DNA from: Demequina flava
Lineage (GTDB): Bacteria > Actinomycetota > Actinomycetes > Actinomycetales > Demequinaceae
Assembly (NCBI RefSeq): GCF_000975035.1
Contig: NZ_BBRA01000001.1
Span: forward strand, 887,184 to 951,183
Direction: 5' to 3'
Length of the DNA stretch: 64,000 nucleotides
The position numbers and the translations under genes were made by a program. The notes beneath the pieces are model-generated. The model was not told where the DNA came from. It saw only the letters and a program-made list of their open reading frames with translations, and did not search any database. Of the stretch, positions 17,330 to 25,761 are shown piece after piece (position 1 is the stretch's first letter; each line of letters opens with the position of its first letter).

Positions 17330-18067
17330 ATGAGACGCACAGTGAGGACTGCGTGGGAGCCGCAAACGGACGCCGATCGGTTCCTGACTCCTCTGACCAG
17401 TGATCCGATCTACGACTACTTTGGCTGCACTGCGGCGGGATTCCACGCCGATGACGCCGAAGCTACAGCGTGCAAGCGATGCTCCTACACGCCCGACACT
17501 GCACAAGCAGAGGCTGTCCCGTTTACTGGTGACCGCTTTCACCGCGGGTCGTGGTTCCGCAAAGGGGCGCCGGACCGGGTACACACTCGCTGGCTGGACC
17601 CACACGGGCGCCTGCACCGCGATGAGCGGGACCTACCCGCAATCGAGTCTGACGACCTTCAGGTGTGGGCAACGAACGGATTGGTGCGTCGCCGAACAGA
17701 TAGGCCCTCTGTCGTGCGGGGTGACGACTGGGCATACACAGATGAGCACGGCGTTTTGCACCGCGAGGGTGGTCCGGCAGCCCACTGGAATGGCTTTGAC
17801 GAGTACTGGCAACACGGCAAACTCACGCGCCGCGACGGACCGGCCTTCAGCAATGAGTGGGTCTCGCATTACTTTCTTGATGGCCGCCGCACCACACGCG
17901 AGGAACTGTGGGCGGCATGGCTAGAGCCGCTGGGCGTCGCGATCGACAACGTCGACGCACACGAGCACCTGTACACCGTCTGCCAAGTCTCCGACGATGA
18001 GCGCGATCCTTTCCCCACTCCAATGCCGGCAGAGCTGATGCTCGCTCTCGCGGTGTGCCGTAACTAG
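17330..18067 (+). CDS. LHR-DGPA repeat protein B, 245 aa
   Basis: A 245-residue paralogue of the preceding protein: GRLHRDERDLPAIES, GVLHREGGPAAHW and GKLTRRDGPAFSN carry the repeat, and the last 60 residues (LGVAIDNVDAHEHLY...ELMLALAVCRN) parallel the end of protein A. It has an extra N-terminal part with two cysteines in ACKRCSYTP. ATG 17330 is placed by AGGAG at 17321-17325. The pair arose by tandem duplication. Function unknown; an immunity, adhesion or regulatory role would be guesswork. Confidence 0.75.
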   Translation: MRRTVRTAWEPQTDADRFLTPLTSDPIYDYFGCTAAGFHADDAEATACKRCSYTPDTAQAEAVPFTGDRFHRGSWFRKGAPDRVHTRWLDPHGRLHRDERDLPAIESDDLQVWATNGLVRRRTDRPSVVRGDDWAYTDEHGVLHREGGPAAHWNGFDEYWQHGKLTRRDGPAFSNEWVSHYFLDGRRTTREELWAAWLEPLGVAIDNVDAHEHLYTVCQVSDDERDPFPTPMPAELMLALAVCRN

Positions 18068-18075
18068 GAGCAACC

Positions 18076-18879
18076 ATGATCACCACGACAGTTCCTGCCG
18101 CTACTGACCGCTCTGCGACGACAACAGCGAGCCCCGGTTCGTCACAGGTTTTGCCGGCATGGTTTGACCCCCGCCAGGTGCTTCCATCAACGCCGTTGCC
18201 CACGGTGCGTTACGACGTTCGTACAGTCAGACGACACCTCGGCCGCAGCGGCATCGCCCCCGCTCGCTTTCTTGTCGACGAGGTCGTGCGTGACCTGTGG
18301 GCACCCGACCTGCAAGTCCGCACCTGGTGGCATGCCCCCGGACACGCACACATCGACGCCGACCTAAGGCTTGACCCGACGGCACTGGCTTTTGCGGTCC
18401 AAGGCCCCGGTTTCGAGATCCTTGAAGGGCGCAACACTGCCCTGGACCCGTATGACGTGGTGCAGCGGCGCGCAGAGTGGATCCGTGCGGTCCACCGGGC
18501 CGGCATTGTCATGACAGTCGCGCATCACAGCACCGGTGGCGTGCCCGCCATGGCATGCCGCACCACCCCTGATGCGTCGATTGAATGCGTCTATGAGCGC
18601 GCCTTCGGGTTTGCGGCACGTGCCATCGCTGGCGGTGTCGATGACGTCGTGGCTCGCACATGGGCCCACTCCATCATCGTCGCGCACGGCCTACCCCGGC
18701 CGCCATGGACACTGGCCTCGGCACGCGCTTGCGATCCCGGCGACTCTCATGGCCTGTATCCCCCGCAAACCCACCTTGTGGGTTTCTACGAGCGTGCTCT
18801 CGAAGATCTGCGAGTGCGCGGTGACGGCACGCGCTTCATGACACTGGCCGCACGTGTGGCAGCCGAGTCCTACTCGTAA
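18076..18879 (+). CDS. Unrecognised protein, 267 aa
   Basis: ATG 18076 follows AGGAGCAACC, 8 bases after the stop of repeat protein B, so it probably shares its transcript. The N-terminal 40 residues are Thr/Ser/Pro-rich; the body has ARFLVDEVVRDLWAPDLQVR and a GHAHIDADLRLDP segment. No family is recognised and no membrane segment is evident. Its 3' end overlaps the 3' end of the opposite-strand gene by 10 bases. Confidence 0.65.
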   Translation: MITTTVPAATDRSATTTASPGSSQVLPAWFDPRQVLPSTPLPTVRYDVRTVRRHLGRSGIAPARFLVDEVVRDLWAPDLQVRTWWHAPGHAHIDADLRLDPTALAFAVQGPGFEILEGRNTALDPYDVVQRRAEWIRAVHRAGIVMTVAHHSTGGVPAMACRTTPDASIECVYERAFGFAARAIAGGVDDVVARTWAHSIIVAHGLPRPPWTLASARACDPGDSHGLYPPQTHLVGFYERALEDLRVRGDGTRFMTLAARVAAESYS

Positions 18880-20006
18880 GTTTCGGGCTCACCCGGCAGC
18901 GAATACCAATACACGGCTTCAGGCCAAAACTTCGGGCCACGTCGGCACACCCAATAGTCAGTGCCCGAGCGCGTGCGGCGCTGTTGAAGCGCCCCACCAT
19001 CCACAAGAGCTTTTAGGCAGCGGCGTACGCCCCTCGGTGTGAGGCCCCCAAACCGTGCGGCCTGCACCGCGTTGACACCGGGCAGACCAACGCAGGCATC
19101 GAGGATCCGGCGCTGAGCACGCGTGTAGTCCCCCTTCCACCGCCCTCCGGCCTCTTGGAAAGCGGTCCGTCCCGCAGACTCCACAAAATACGCAGTCGTG
19201 ATGGCAGCGTGTCCAGTCGCGACAAAGATCAATCGCAGAGCGTCATCGACCGCGGCCGGGTCCGGCTCCCCCTCGACCGCCAGCGCCGACGAGACAACAT
19301 CCCACGACTCAGGGTGACGCAAAAAACCCCACGAGATCGGTGGTGCGGACCACCAGTCCACGCCACGGGAATCCTCAAGGACCCGCATGAAAATCTGTCT
19401 AGCGACGATCCCCACATCAACACCACCGGGCACGACCGCGGCAATCGACATCATCGCAAGCGCAGCCTGTACCAACGCGGGTTCGGTGCTGGATTCGCGC
19501 CATGCCGCGGTATCCCGAGGCCACTCGTCGGTGAAACGATCTGGCACCACGGACGGCTCAAAATCCAGAGGCGACGGCCACCCGCGCAAGATCGACGCAT
19601 AGTGCGAAGACGCCGACCATCCAGGCACACCATAGCCAGGCACGAGCCCGGCGTAACTACGCATCAAAGCCGCCGTGCGCACCGCACGGCCCCCATCTGG
19701 ATCGAGCTCTCCCTCGCGGACGAAGGCATCCCGAACCGCAGCATGTCGTGCTGGCTCCCCCGACATCGCCATCGAAGCTTGAGCTTCGATACTCAACGAG
19801 GCAAAGATCCCCGCGTTCGAGCCGGCCACATCGCGGTAGGCACCCTCGAGACGCCCCAGCGCCCGCGAAGCCTTCTCCAGCGCAGTGAGTGTTGCCCCTG
19901 AGCGCTGGGACCAACGCACCTGCGACGGAAGTTGCGGCACGAGCACGCTTACCCCCGACCAGTCACCATCAACCGGACTCGGCGCCGCCGTCAACAACGT
20001 CCCCAT
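18870..20006 (-). CDS. Protein with C-terminal winged helix, 378 aa
   Basis: The last 90 residues (RAQRRILDACVGLPGVNAVQ, then ARFGGLTPRGVRRCLKALVD) form a winged-helix DNA-binding domain. The N-terminal 80 residues (ALEKASRALGRLEGAYRDV) resemble the N-terminal helices of Fic proteins, but the catalytic HPFxxGNGR motif is absent, so Fic activity is not supported. ATG 20006 is preferred because GAGGGAG precedes it; an in-frame start at 20030 has no such site. Possibly a regulator of the neighbouring plasmid-like genes. Confidence 0.65.
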   Translation of the reverse strand: MGTLLTAAPSPVDGDWSGVSVLVPQLPSQVRWSQRSGATLTALEKASRALGRLEGAYRDVAGSNAGIFASLSIEAQASMAMSGEPARHAAVRDAFVREGELDPDGGRAVRTAALMRSYAGLVPGYGVPGWSASSHYASILRGWPSPLDFEPSVVPDRFTDEWPRDTAAWRESSTEPALVQAALAMMSIAAVVPGGVDVGIVARQIFMRVLEDSRGVDWWSAPPISWGFLRHPESWDVVSSALAVEGEPDPAAVDDALRLIFVATGHAAITTAYFVESAGRTAFQEAGGRWKGDYTRAQRRILDACVGLPGVNAVQAARFGGLTPRGVRRCLKALVDGGALQQRRTRSGTDYWVCRRGPKFWPEAVYWYSLPGEPETYE

Positions 20007-20098
20007 GCCACACTCCCTCGCCTCATACACCGACCATGCCCCACACCACCGACATCAAACGGACCGGCGGCATCGTGCGGAGCGCTCAGCACTGCGCT

Positions 20099-20593
20099 TC
20101 AGTCCGTCTCGAGCGCGCGAGCGCCCAACACGTGAAGCGCAGGAGCGTCACAGTGGCCGAGAGCCTCTGAGCGGCCGTGTTCGGCCTGTAGGACGAGCTC
20201 CCCCACCGTGTGAGCAATCGAGTCACGACAGGGGCGCGTAGATCGCTTGTTGCCGCGGGTGCGCTGAAGCGCAACCACTCCGCCCTCAATGAAGGCGACG
20301 ATGCGGCGTCGGACAGTTTCAGTCGCGACCCCCAACTGACGGGCGGCCTCAACACGGGTGATCTCTCCACTCATCGTCCGCACGATCACAGCAACCTCAG
20401 GGTCCGCGCTCGACGCCTGTGAGATCGAGCCGCGATTCCGGGCGCGCGTCGCTGTCGACTTGCCGCTGCCCTTCGATGCGGGTGAAGAAAGAGCCGGGAT
20501 GGTCTCGGACTGCTGGGGCGATGGAGGGACCCTTGGCTCCTCGCCGGGAGCTAGTGCGTGTGTGCGTTGAACGTTGGTGGCCGCGTGACTCAT
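20099..20593 (-). CDS. Small HTH protein, 164 aa
   Basis: A low-complexity, Ser/Pro/Thr-rich first half is followed by a homeodomain-like HTH (ITRVEAARQLGVATETVRRR) with an adjoining basic stretch RTRGNKRSTRPCRD. ATG 20593 is chosen for the GGAGAGC just upstream. It resembles the HTH part of transposases or mobile-element regulators. It is the last gene before core sequence resumes. Confidence 0.6.
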   Translation of the reverse strand: MSHAATNVQRTHALAPGEEPRVPPSPQQSETIPALSSPASKGSGKSTATRARNRGSISQASSADPEVAVIVRTMSGEITRVEAARQLGVATETVRRRIVAFIEGGVVALQRTRGNKRSTRPCRDSIAHTVGELVLQAEHGRSEALGHCDAPALHVLGARALETD

Positions 20594-20956
20594 GTGCTCT
20601 CCAAGTAGCATGCAGCCGCGGAGTTGCGGCCGACGCGGGCACAGTATCCACGCACCCCAAATCGCAGGCGGCAACAACCTTCTATCGCGAGTTTGCACGT
20701 TGTGCCGGTCGCCCGAGGCGTCCATTGCGCGCCCGCACGCCCACGCTATTGAGGTGCGCGGCCCACCAACTCGACACCAAACCCTCTCGAATCATGTCTT
20801 CGAGCGTGCCGCGGGGCCTGCGCGTTCGCGCGGCGCGATCTGAGCCTCATGTGGCAATATTGCAGGTCCAGACGCACTGAAGCGGGCCGCTGGATTGCAT
20901 GCCAATTGCACGCACCCTACGACCCGCTTCAGCGGCTGGGGATAAAACCCCTGGTA
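20594..20956. other. Junction between accessory and core DNA
   Basis: No gene is visible. CTGAAGCGGG (20877-20886) and CCCGCTTCAG (20923-20932) form a 10-bp stem with a 36-base loop, downstream of the bS22 gene (minus strand), and may serve as its terminator. No tRNA gene or direct-repeat attachment site is visible at this edge. Confidence 0.4.
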
Positions 20957-21055
20957 TTACTTCTTGTTGCGGCGCTGGTGGCGCGTCTTACGAAGAAGCT
21001 TGCGGTGCTTCTTCTTCGACATACGCTTGCGGCGCTTCTTGATGACGGATCCCAT
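20957..21055 (-). CDS. Ribosomal protein bS22 / AURKAIP1-COX24-type, 32 aa
   Basis: A 32-residue, extremely basic protein ([20 protein letters not shown] and so on, ending NKK). It is the conserved actinobacterial mini-protein found as bS22 in mycobacterial 30S subunits and related to the mitochondrial AURKAIP1/COX24 domain. It is too short for most gene callers. It sits in its usual place next to a BldC-like HTH gene, which marks the return to core genome. Length and composition match the family throughout. Confidence 0.93.
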   Translation of the reverse strand: MGSVIKKRRKRMSKKKHRKLLRKTRHQRRNKK

Positions 21056-21124
21056 GGAACCTACCTCGAATCGATCAGGGTGCTTTCGAACGTCCAGTAC
21101 GCGCTGGACGCGACAGACAAGGAT

Positions 21125-21364
21125 CTATCCTACCGTGCCTGAGCGGCGACCCTCGTCCTCGGCCCCAAAACCACCCTGGAAGCCGGCCTCTTCCATGAAC
21201 TGATCGACTGCCGTGCGGGGCACGCGATACGAGCGTCCGAACTGGACTGCGGGGATCTCACCGGCATGGATCCAGCGATACACGGTCATGCGAGACACAC
21301 GCAGAAGTTGCGCCACCTCAGCTACCGTGAGGAACGTGGTACGTGAACCGCCGTTGTCTGCCAT
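21125..21364 (-). CDS. BldC/excisionase-like HTH protein, 79 aa
   Basis: A 79-residue MerR-superfamily winged helix: FLTVAEVAQLLRVSRMTVYR is the HTH, followed by IHAGEIPAVQFGRSYRVPRT as the wing. The position directly upstream of the bS22 gene and the sequence match the widely conserved actinobacterial helix-turn-helix protein rather than a phage Xis. The C-terminal 20 residues are acidic and probably disordered. Likely a DNA-binding regulator. Confidence 0.85.
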   Translation of the reverse strand: MADNGGSRTTFLTVAEVAQLLRVSRMTVYRWIHAGEIPAVQFGRSYRVPRTAVDQFMEEAGFQGGFGAEDEGRRSGTVG

Positions 21365-21547
21365 GAAGTCATTCTCCCTCGGAATTGCCCATCCGGCAGG
21401 TCTATCGGCCGAACACTCCCTTTACTGTAGAGGCAGAAGTGACAGTTGTGAAGAGTGTGAAACCTGCCGATGATGTCTAAGGCAGGTCTTTCACTGTCCC
21501 TAGAGCCCAGCTAGCGCCGCACCCGGACGGCGCTTCTAAGGAGTTGC

Positions 21548-22921
21548 ATGGACACGCTGCGTGAGACGCGTGCCGCCTTTGGCGAGTGGTTCAGCCACGT
21601 CGCCTTGCGCTCCCCCGCACGCCTGGCGCTCCTGTCATTCGGACTCGTGATCTTCCTGTTCACGGCGCTCCTATCGTTGCCGGCGGCCACCAGCTCCGGC
21701 ACTCGCGCCCCCTTCATCGACGCACTCTTCACGGCGACTTCCGCAGTGTGCGTGACGGGCCTCGTCACCGTCGACACGGGCACCTACTGGTCCGCATGGG
21801 GCCTGACGATCATCGCCGTCGCCATCAAGGTGGGCGGCCTCGGCATCATGACCCTGGCCTCACTCATTGGCCTGGCGGTCTCCCGGCGCCTCGGACTCAC
21901 CCAGCGTCTACTCGCCGCTGGCGAGGCGCGCGCGACCGGCCTGGGCGACCTTCGCTCGCTCCTGCGCACCGTGCTGATCGTGTCCTTCTCGGTCGAGGCC
22001 GTGATCGCCGCAATACTGCTGCCGCGCTACATCATGCTCGACTACGGTTTCTTGAAGTCGCTCGGCTACTCCGTCTTCTACGGAATCTCCGCGTTCAACA
22101 ACGCAGGCTTCACGCCGGACCCTGTGGGGCTGTATCCGTACTCCAAAGACTTCTGGATCCTGATTCCCATCGGCCTCGGCGTCTTCATTGGCGGGCTGGG
22201 CTACCCGGTCTACCTCAACCTCATCCGCCACTGGCGCCGTCCACGCACCTGGTCATTGCACACCAAGCTCACGCTCGTCACGGTGTCCGTACTCGCTGTG
22301 GCCTCTGCCGGGCTGCTGGCCATCTTTGAATGGTCCAACCCCAACACGCTCGGCGACCATAATGCTGCGGAAACGGCCGGCAATCTATTCTTCCAATCGA
22401 TCAATCAGCGCTCTGGCGGCTTTGCGTCCTTCGACATTGGCGAAGCCCGCGAGCAGACATGGCTCATGGAAGATGTCCTGATGTTCATCGGTGGTGGATC
22501 CGGCTCAACCGCGGGCGGCATTCGCGTCACGACACTGGCAGTCCTTCTCCTCGCCATTTGGGCCGAGGCGCGTGGTCGGCGCGACATGGAGGCCTACGGC
22601 AAGCGCATCGGCACCGAGGTTCTGCGCGGCGCGGTCGCGATCACCATGATCGGAATCGCCATCGTGATCGTCGGCACCGGCGTCTTCATGGCCCAAACAG
22701 GTATCCCCTTGGACCGTGCGCTCTACGAGGTCATCTCCGCGTACGCGACGTGCGGACTGTCGACCGGCATCACGCAAGACCTGCCAGACAGCGCCAAGAC
22801 CACCCTCATCGTCCTCATGTACGTGGGGCGTGTGGGATCGATGACCATTGCCGCCGCGCTAGCGTTGAACAAGCAGCGCCGCGTTATCCGTTACCCGTCA
22901 GAGAGGCCGATCATTGGCTAA
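21548..22921 (+). CDS. ktrB: Potassium uptake channel subunit, TrkH/KtrB family
   Basis: A 457-residue membrane protein with four repeated M1-P-M2 units. The selectivity-filter regions include the segment ATSAVCVTGLV near residue 65 and FNNAGFTPD near 190. It forms the K+-translocating channel and is gated by the RCK protein encoded next. The length and single-RCK partner favour KtrB over full TrkH. ATG 21548 follows AAGGAG. A 7-bp hairpin (ACCTGCC at 21462-21468 with GGCAGGT at 21481-21487) lies in the leader. The stop overlaps the start of the next gene by 8 bases. Confidence 0.93.
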   Translation: MDTLRETRAAFGEWFSHVALRSPARLALLSFGLVIFLFTALLSLPAATSSGTRAPFIDALFTATSAVCVTGLVTVDTGTYWSAWGLTIIAVAIKVGGLGIMTLASLIGLAVSRRLGLTQRLLAAGEARATGLGDLRSLLRTVLIVSFSVEAVIAAILLPRYIMLDYGFLKSLGYSVFYGISAFNNAGFTPDPVGLYPYSKDFWILIPIGLGVFIGGLGYPVYLNLIRHWRRPRTWSLHTKLTLVTVSVLAVASAGLLAIFEWSNPNTLGDHNAAETAGNLFFQSINQRSGGFASFDIGEAREQTWLMEDVLMFIGGGSGSTAGGIRVTTLAVLLLAIWAEARGRRDMEAYGKRIGTEVLRGAVAITMIGIAIVIVGTGVFMAQTGIPLDRALYEVISAYATCGLSTGITQDLPDSAKTTLIVLMYVGRVGSMTIAAALALNKQRRVIRYPSERPIIG

Positions 22922-23579
22922 CAACGACTCCACAGCATCGGGCGTCCTCGTCATTGGCCTGGGCCGCTTCGGCTCCGCCCTCGCCGACAACCTGGACGCC
23001 ATGGACGTCGAGGTCCTCGCCGTCGAGCGCGATGCCGACCTCGTCGAGCGCTTCTCCAAGCGCATCCCCGTGGTCGAGGCCGATGCTGCCGACCCGCGAG
23101 CGCTCGAACAATTGGGCGCCAAGGACTTCAGTGCCGCAGTCGTGGGCGTGGGCACCTCGCTTGAGGCCTCCGTGCTCATCACGGGAAACCTGGTCGACAT
23201 CGGCATGAAGGAGATTTGGGCCAAGGCCATCTCCGACGAACACGCACGCATCCTGCGCCGCATTGGCGCACACCACATCGTGCTGCCCGAGTCCGACGCG
23301 GGTGTCCGCGTCGCGCACTCCGTAGGCGGCCGCATGCTCGACTACATCGAGATCGACGAGGGCTTCACGATCGTCAAGATGAGCCCGCCCAAGGAGACGC
23401 ACAACTTCTCCCTCGCGGAACTCAACTTGCGAGAGAAGTACGGCATCCAGGTGATCGGCGTCATGAGCCCCGGCGAGGACTTCGAGTACGGCTCAAAGCA
23501 GACCGTGATTCACGCCGACGACCTGCTGGTCATTGGCGGCGACGGTGACCTCGTGGAACGGTTCGCCCAGCGTCCGTGA
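22914..23579 (+). CDS. ktrA: RCK-domain potassium uptake regulator, TrkA/KtrA family
   Basis: A 221-residue cytoplasmic protein: a Rossmann-type RCK_N domain (VLVIGLGRFGSALADNL is the nucleotide-binding loop) and a C-terminal RCK_C domain (LNLREKYGIQVIGVMSPGED). It binds ADP/ATP or NAD and gates the adjacent channel. TTG 22914 is the start, with GAGAGG upstream and an 8-base overlap with the channel gene, so the pair is co-translated. Confidence 0.93.
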   Translation: MANNDSTASGVLVIGLGRFGSALADNLDAMDVEVLAVERDADLVERFSKRIPVVEADAADPRALEQLGAKDFSAAVVGVGTSLEASVLITGNLVDIGMKEIWAKAISDEHARILRRIGAHHIVLPESDAGVRVAHSVGGRMLDYIEIDEGFTIVKMSPPKETHNFSLAELNLREKYGIQVIGVMSPGEDFEYGSKQTVIHADDLLVIGGDGDLVERFAQRP

Positions 23580-23625
23580 GCCCCCCACGGGCCGTTTCAG
23601 CGGGGAAGCATCTCGCGGTACGCGT

Positions 23626-24378
23626 TTACAGGTCCAGGATCCCTCGCGTCACCGAGTCACCCGAGTGGGTCGGGATTCCATCCACGGGCTCGATCGAGAT
23701 GTCCACGATCGGGAACACGGTGATGTCGAAGCCTTCGGGCAACGTGAACTCCGTGGTATCACCCGTGAGGTGGCCCAAGCTGACCATGCCTTCGATGTTC
23801 TCGTCGATGAGCCACACCTCGTAGTAGGCGTCCACGAGCTCGTCGTAATCCGTCTCGACCACGAGAACGCGCGTGCCGTCATCCAGCACCTCGACGTCGG
23901 CCGTACCTGCGGAGCTCTCCGTCTGCAGTTGCGACAGCGGCGCACTCGCGACCACTTCTGCCGAACGCTCATCGCCACCGGACACGGCGGAGACACCCAC
24001 GCCGCCGATCACCACGCCGGCAGCAGCGGCCGCGGTCAGCGCCCACCAGGATGGGCGAGAAGAACGGCGCTCGCGACGCGCTGCAAGCTCGTCACCACCG
24101 GAATCCCCGGCACCGGCCTCACCCACAGTGTCAGGCGCACCGGCAGCGTTACTCAACCGAGCATCGGCCGCTGTCTCCGAGGCAATCGCGGCCCAGACGT
24201 ACGCGGGCGGAGTCTCCATGCGCGGCGCCTGGTCGATCGAGCCCAAAGACTCGGTCAGACGGGTGTACTCAGCCAAGGCGTCAGCACACACCCCACACTC
24301 AGCGACATGGGCGGCGTCGTCCTGCGTGCCGTCCCCAAGCGCGAGCGCGGCGAGCGCAGCGTCATCAAGATGCGACAT
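23626..24378 (-). CDS. RskA-like anti-sigma factor
   Basis: A 250-residue protein with an N-terminal cytoplasmic anti-sigma domain bearing the zinc motif HVAECGVC (HxxxCxxC), a single membrane helix (WWALTAAAAAGVVIGGVGVS) and an extracellular RskA-type domain (YYEVWLIDENIEGMVSLG). It should hold the upstream-encoded ECF sigma factor inactive until regulated proteolysis releases it. ATG 24378 follows GGGAGG. The start overlaps the end of the sigma gene by 14 bases, confirming the pair. Confidence 0.93.
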   Translation of the reverse strand: MSHLDDAALAALALGDGTQDDAAHVAECGVCADALAEYTRLTESLGSIDQAPRMETPPAYVWAAIASETAADARLSNAAGAPDTVGEAGAGDSGGDELAARRERRSSRPSWWALTAAAAAGVVIGGVGVSAVSGGDERSAEVVASAPLSQLQTESSAGTADVEVLDDGTRVLVVETDYDELVDAYYEVWLIDENIEGMVSLGHLTGDTTEFTLPEGFDITVFPIVDISIEPVDGIPTHSGDSVTRGILDL

Positions 24379-24913
24379 CAGACACCTCCCATCGGTGGCG
24401 CAGTTCTTGGAGACTGCGGCGTACGTGACTCTTGACGGTACCGAGTGGCATGTCCAGCCTCGCGGCAATCTGTTCGTGTGTAGCGCCTTCGTAGTACGCG
24501 AGGGCGATGATGGTCTTGCGGGGATCGCCGAGCGCTTCGACCTCATAGGCCAGCAGCACCGAGTCGGCGTCGTCTCCGCGAATCGACGTAACGTTCTCTT
24601 GGGCTGCTTCTGCACGGCGGACTTCCCGAGCACGCGCGGCGAGAGCATCAGCAATGCGCCGCTTCGCGATCCCGACAGTCCAACCGCGCAGGTCACCCTT
24701 GTCGGGGTCAAAGCTCTCGCGAGCCTTCCAAGCGGACACAAACGTCTGCTGAGTGACATCGTCGGCATCAGCGGACGAGCCCAGGGACCGCACCGCCATC
24801 GTGTAAATCAGCGAGGACACGTTCTTATACAGATCTTCGAGCGCGCCGTGGTCTCCGGCTGCGAAGGCGTGCGCGAGCGCGGCGTCATGCACTGGGGGTG
24901 AGCCAGCACTCAT
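24365..24913 (-). CDS. ECF sigma factor, SigK-like
   Basis: A 182-residue sigma-70 family protein with region 2 (LYKNVSSLIYTMAVRSLGSS, then DADDVTQQTFVSAWK) and region 4 HTH (GATHEQIAARLDMPLGTVKS). It directs RNA polymerase to promoters of its regulon, probably including the adjoining surface-protein genes. ATG 24913 is preferred over ATG 24955 because GGAGG lies 7 bases upstream. Order: DUF4397 protein, sortase, sigma, anti-sigma, all leftward. Confidence 0.93.
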   Translation of the reverse strand: MSAGSPPVHDAALAHAFAAGDHGALEDLYKNVSSLIYTMAVRSLGSSADADDVTQQTFVSAWKARESFDPDKGDLRGWTVGIAKRRIADALAARAREVRRAEAAQENVTSIRGDDADSVLLAYEVEALGDPRKTIIALAYYEGATHEQIAARLDMPLGTVKSHVRRSLQELRHRWEVSDVAS

Positions 24914-24951
24914 CGATGCGCCTCCAGGAATCGTCGCCACAGCCGTGGCAG

Positions 24952-25674
24952 TCACGGTACGTCATCTACCACGGTAGCCGTCACCACGACGTTGTCATCG
25001 TAATGACCCCGGCCAGCGTCCCAGTTTCCTCCGCACGTCACCAGGATCAGTTGGGCGGGGCCATCTTCGGCGAAGACTGCTGACAGGTCGACCTCGTTCT
25101 TGTCCGTCTGCTCGACGTCCGTCACCTCGTAGGTGAGGCTGCCGCCCCCGGCCGATGCCACGGTCACAACGGCCCCAACGGTCACCCCAGGGAGGCGCCC
25201 GAATGGGCCGAGGCCCTGAGGCGAGTCCACGTGAGCGGCGATCACGGCATTGCCCTGAAGCTCGGATGGTGCAGGACCAAACTTGTACCAACCTGCATCG
25301 CCAGCATCCTCGGGGATCTCCATCGCGCCGTCCGGCTCCACGCCGACCGGCACGACCGGCATGTCGATATTGAGACTTGGCACCGCGACCGAGACCGGCT
25401 CGTCGACCTCGATTTTCTCTTGGTCGTCCGGAGCGGAGGAGCGGATGGGCACCTCATCGACCACGGGGCGGGCCGATGCTGACACAGCTGGGAGCGGCGA
25501 AGAAACGCTTGGGGAAGTGGTCGGGACGGGCGCGGCGTCCACGTCGGAGGCCCCGGCTCCTGACATCCCGCCGGCGACGCACCCACTGACCACCAGCCCC
25601 GAGGTGACGACGAAGCCAAGCATGCGCCGCCAAGGCGAGCGAGCATCGGGCCGATGCTGTGGCTTGGCATTCAT
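24952..25674 (-). CDS. Class F sortase
   Basis: A 240-residue exported transpeptidase. A short N-terminal membrane segment ends in VVSGC (possible lipobox) and a Ser/Pro/Ala linker follows. The sortase beta-barrel carries the catalytic triad His148 (IAAHVDS), Cys214 (LVTCGG) and Arg222 (GRGHY). It would attach surface proteins or act on the DUF4397 protein encoded upstream. ATG 25674 has GGGAGCC just before it. Actinobacterial class F sortases often lie beside a DUF4397 protein and an ECF sigma pair, as here. Confidence 0.9.
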   Translation of the reverse strand: MNAKPQHRPDARSPWRRMLGFVVTSGLVVSGCVAGGMSGAGASDVDAAPVPTTSPSVSSPLPAVSASARPVVDEVPIRSSAPDDQEKIEVDEPVSVAVPSLNIDMPVVPVGVEPDGAMEIPEDAGDAGWYKFGPAPSELQGNAVIAAHVDSPQGLGPFGRLPGVTVGAVVTVASAGGGSLTYEVTDVEQTDKNEVDLSAVFAEDGPAQLILVTCGGNWDAGRGHYDDNVVVTATVVDDVP

Positions 25675-25711
25675 GACGGCTCCCGTCGATCTGGAGTTGC
25701 AAATGGAAAGT

Positions 25712-25748
25712 GCGGGGAGGGCGCGTAGCGACAACGCACCCTCCCCGC
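25712..25748 (-). terminator. Hairpin between DUF4397 gene and sortase gene
   Basis: GCGGGGAGGG (25712-25721) pairs perfectly with CCCTCCCCGC (25739-25748). It lies directly downstream of the DUF4397 stop, so it may terminate or attenuate transcription before the sortase gene. Confidence 0.65.
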
Positions 25749-25761
25749 GGGTCAGGGACAG

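Noticed and set aside
20594-20956. tRNA-based attachment site at the right edge of the accessory region
   Set aside because: No tRNA gene or duplicated tRNA 3' end is visible there; the only tRNA is at 59.0 kb, far away.
21462-21487. Riboswitch (c-di-AMP type) upstream of the potassium channel
   Set aside because: Only a 7-bp hairpin is present; the conserved ydaO sequence blocks are missing.
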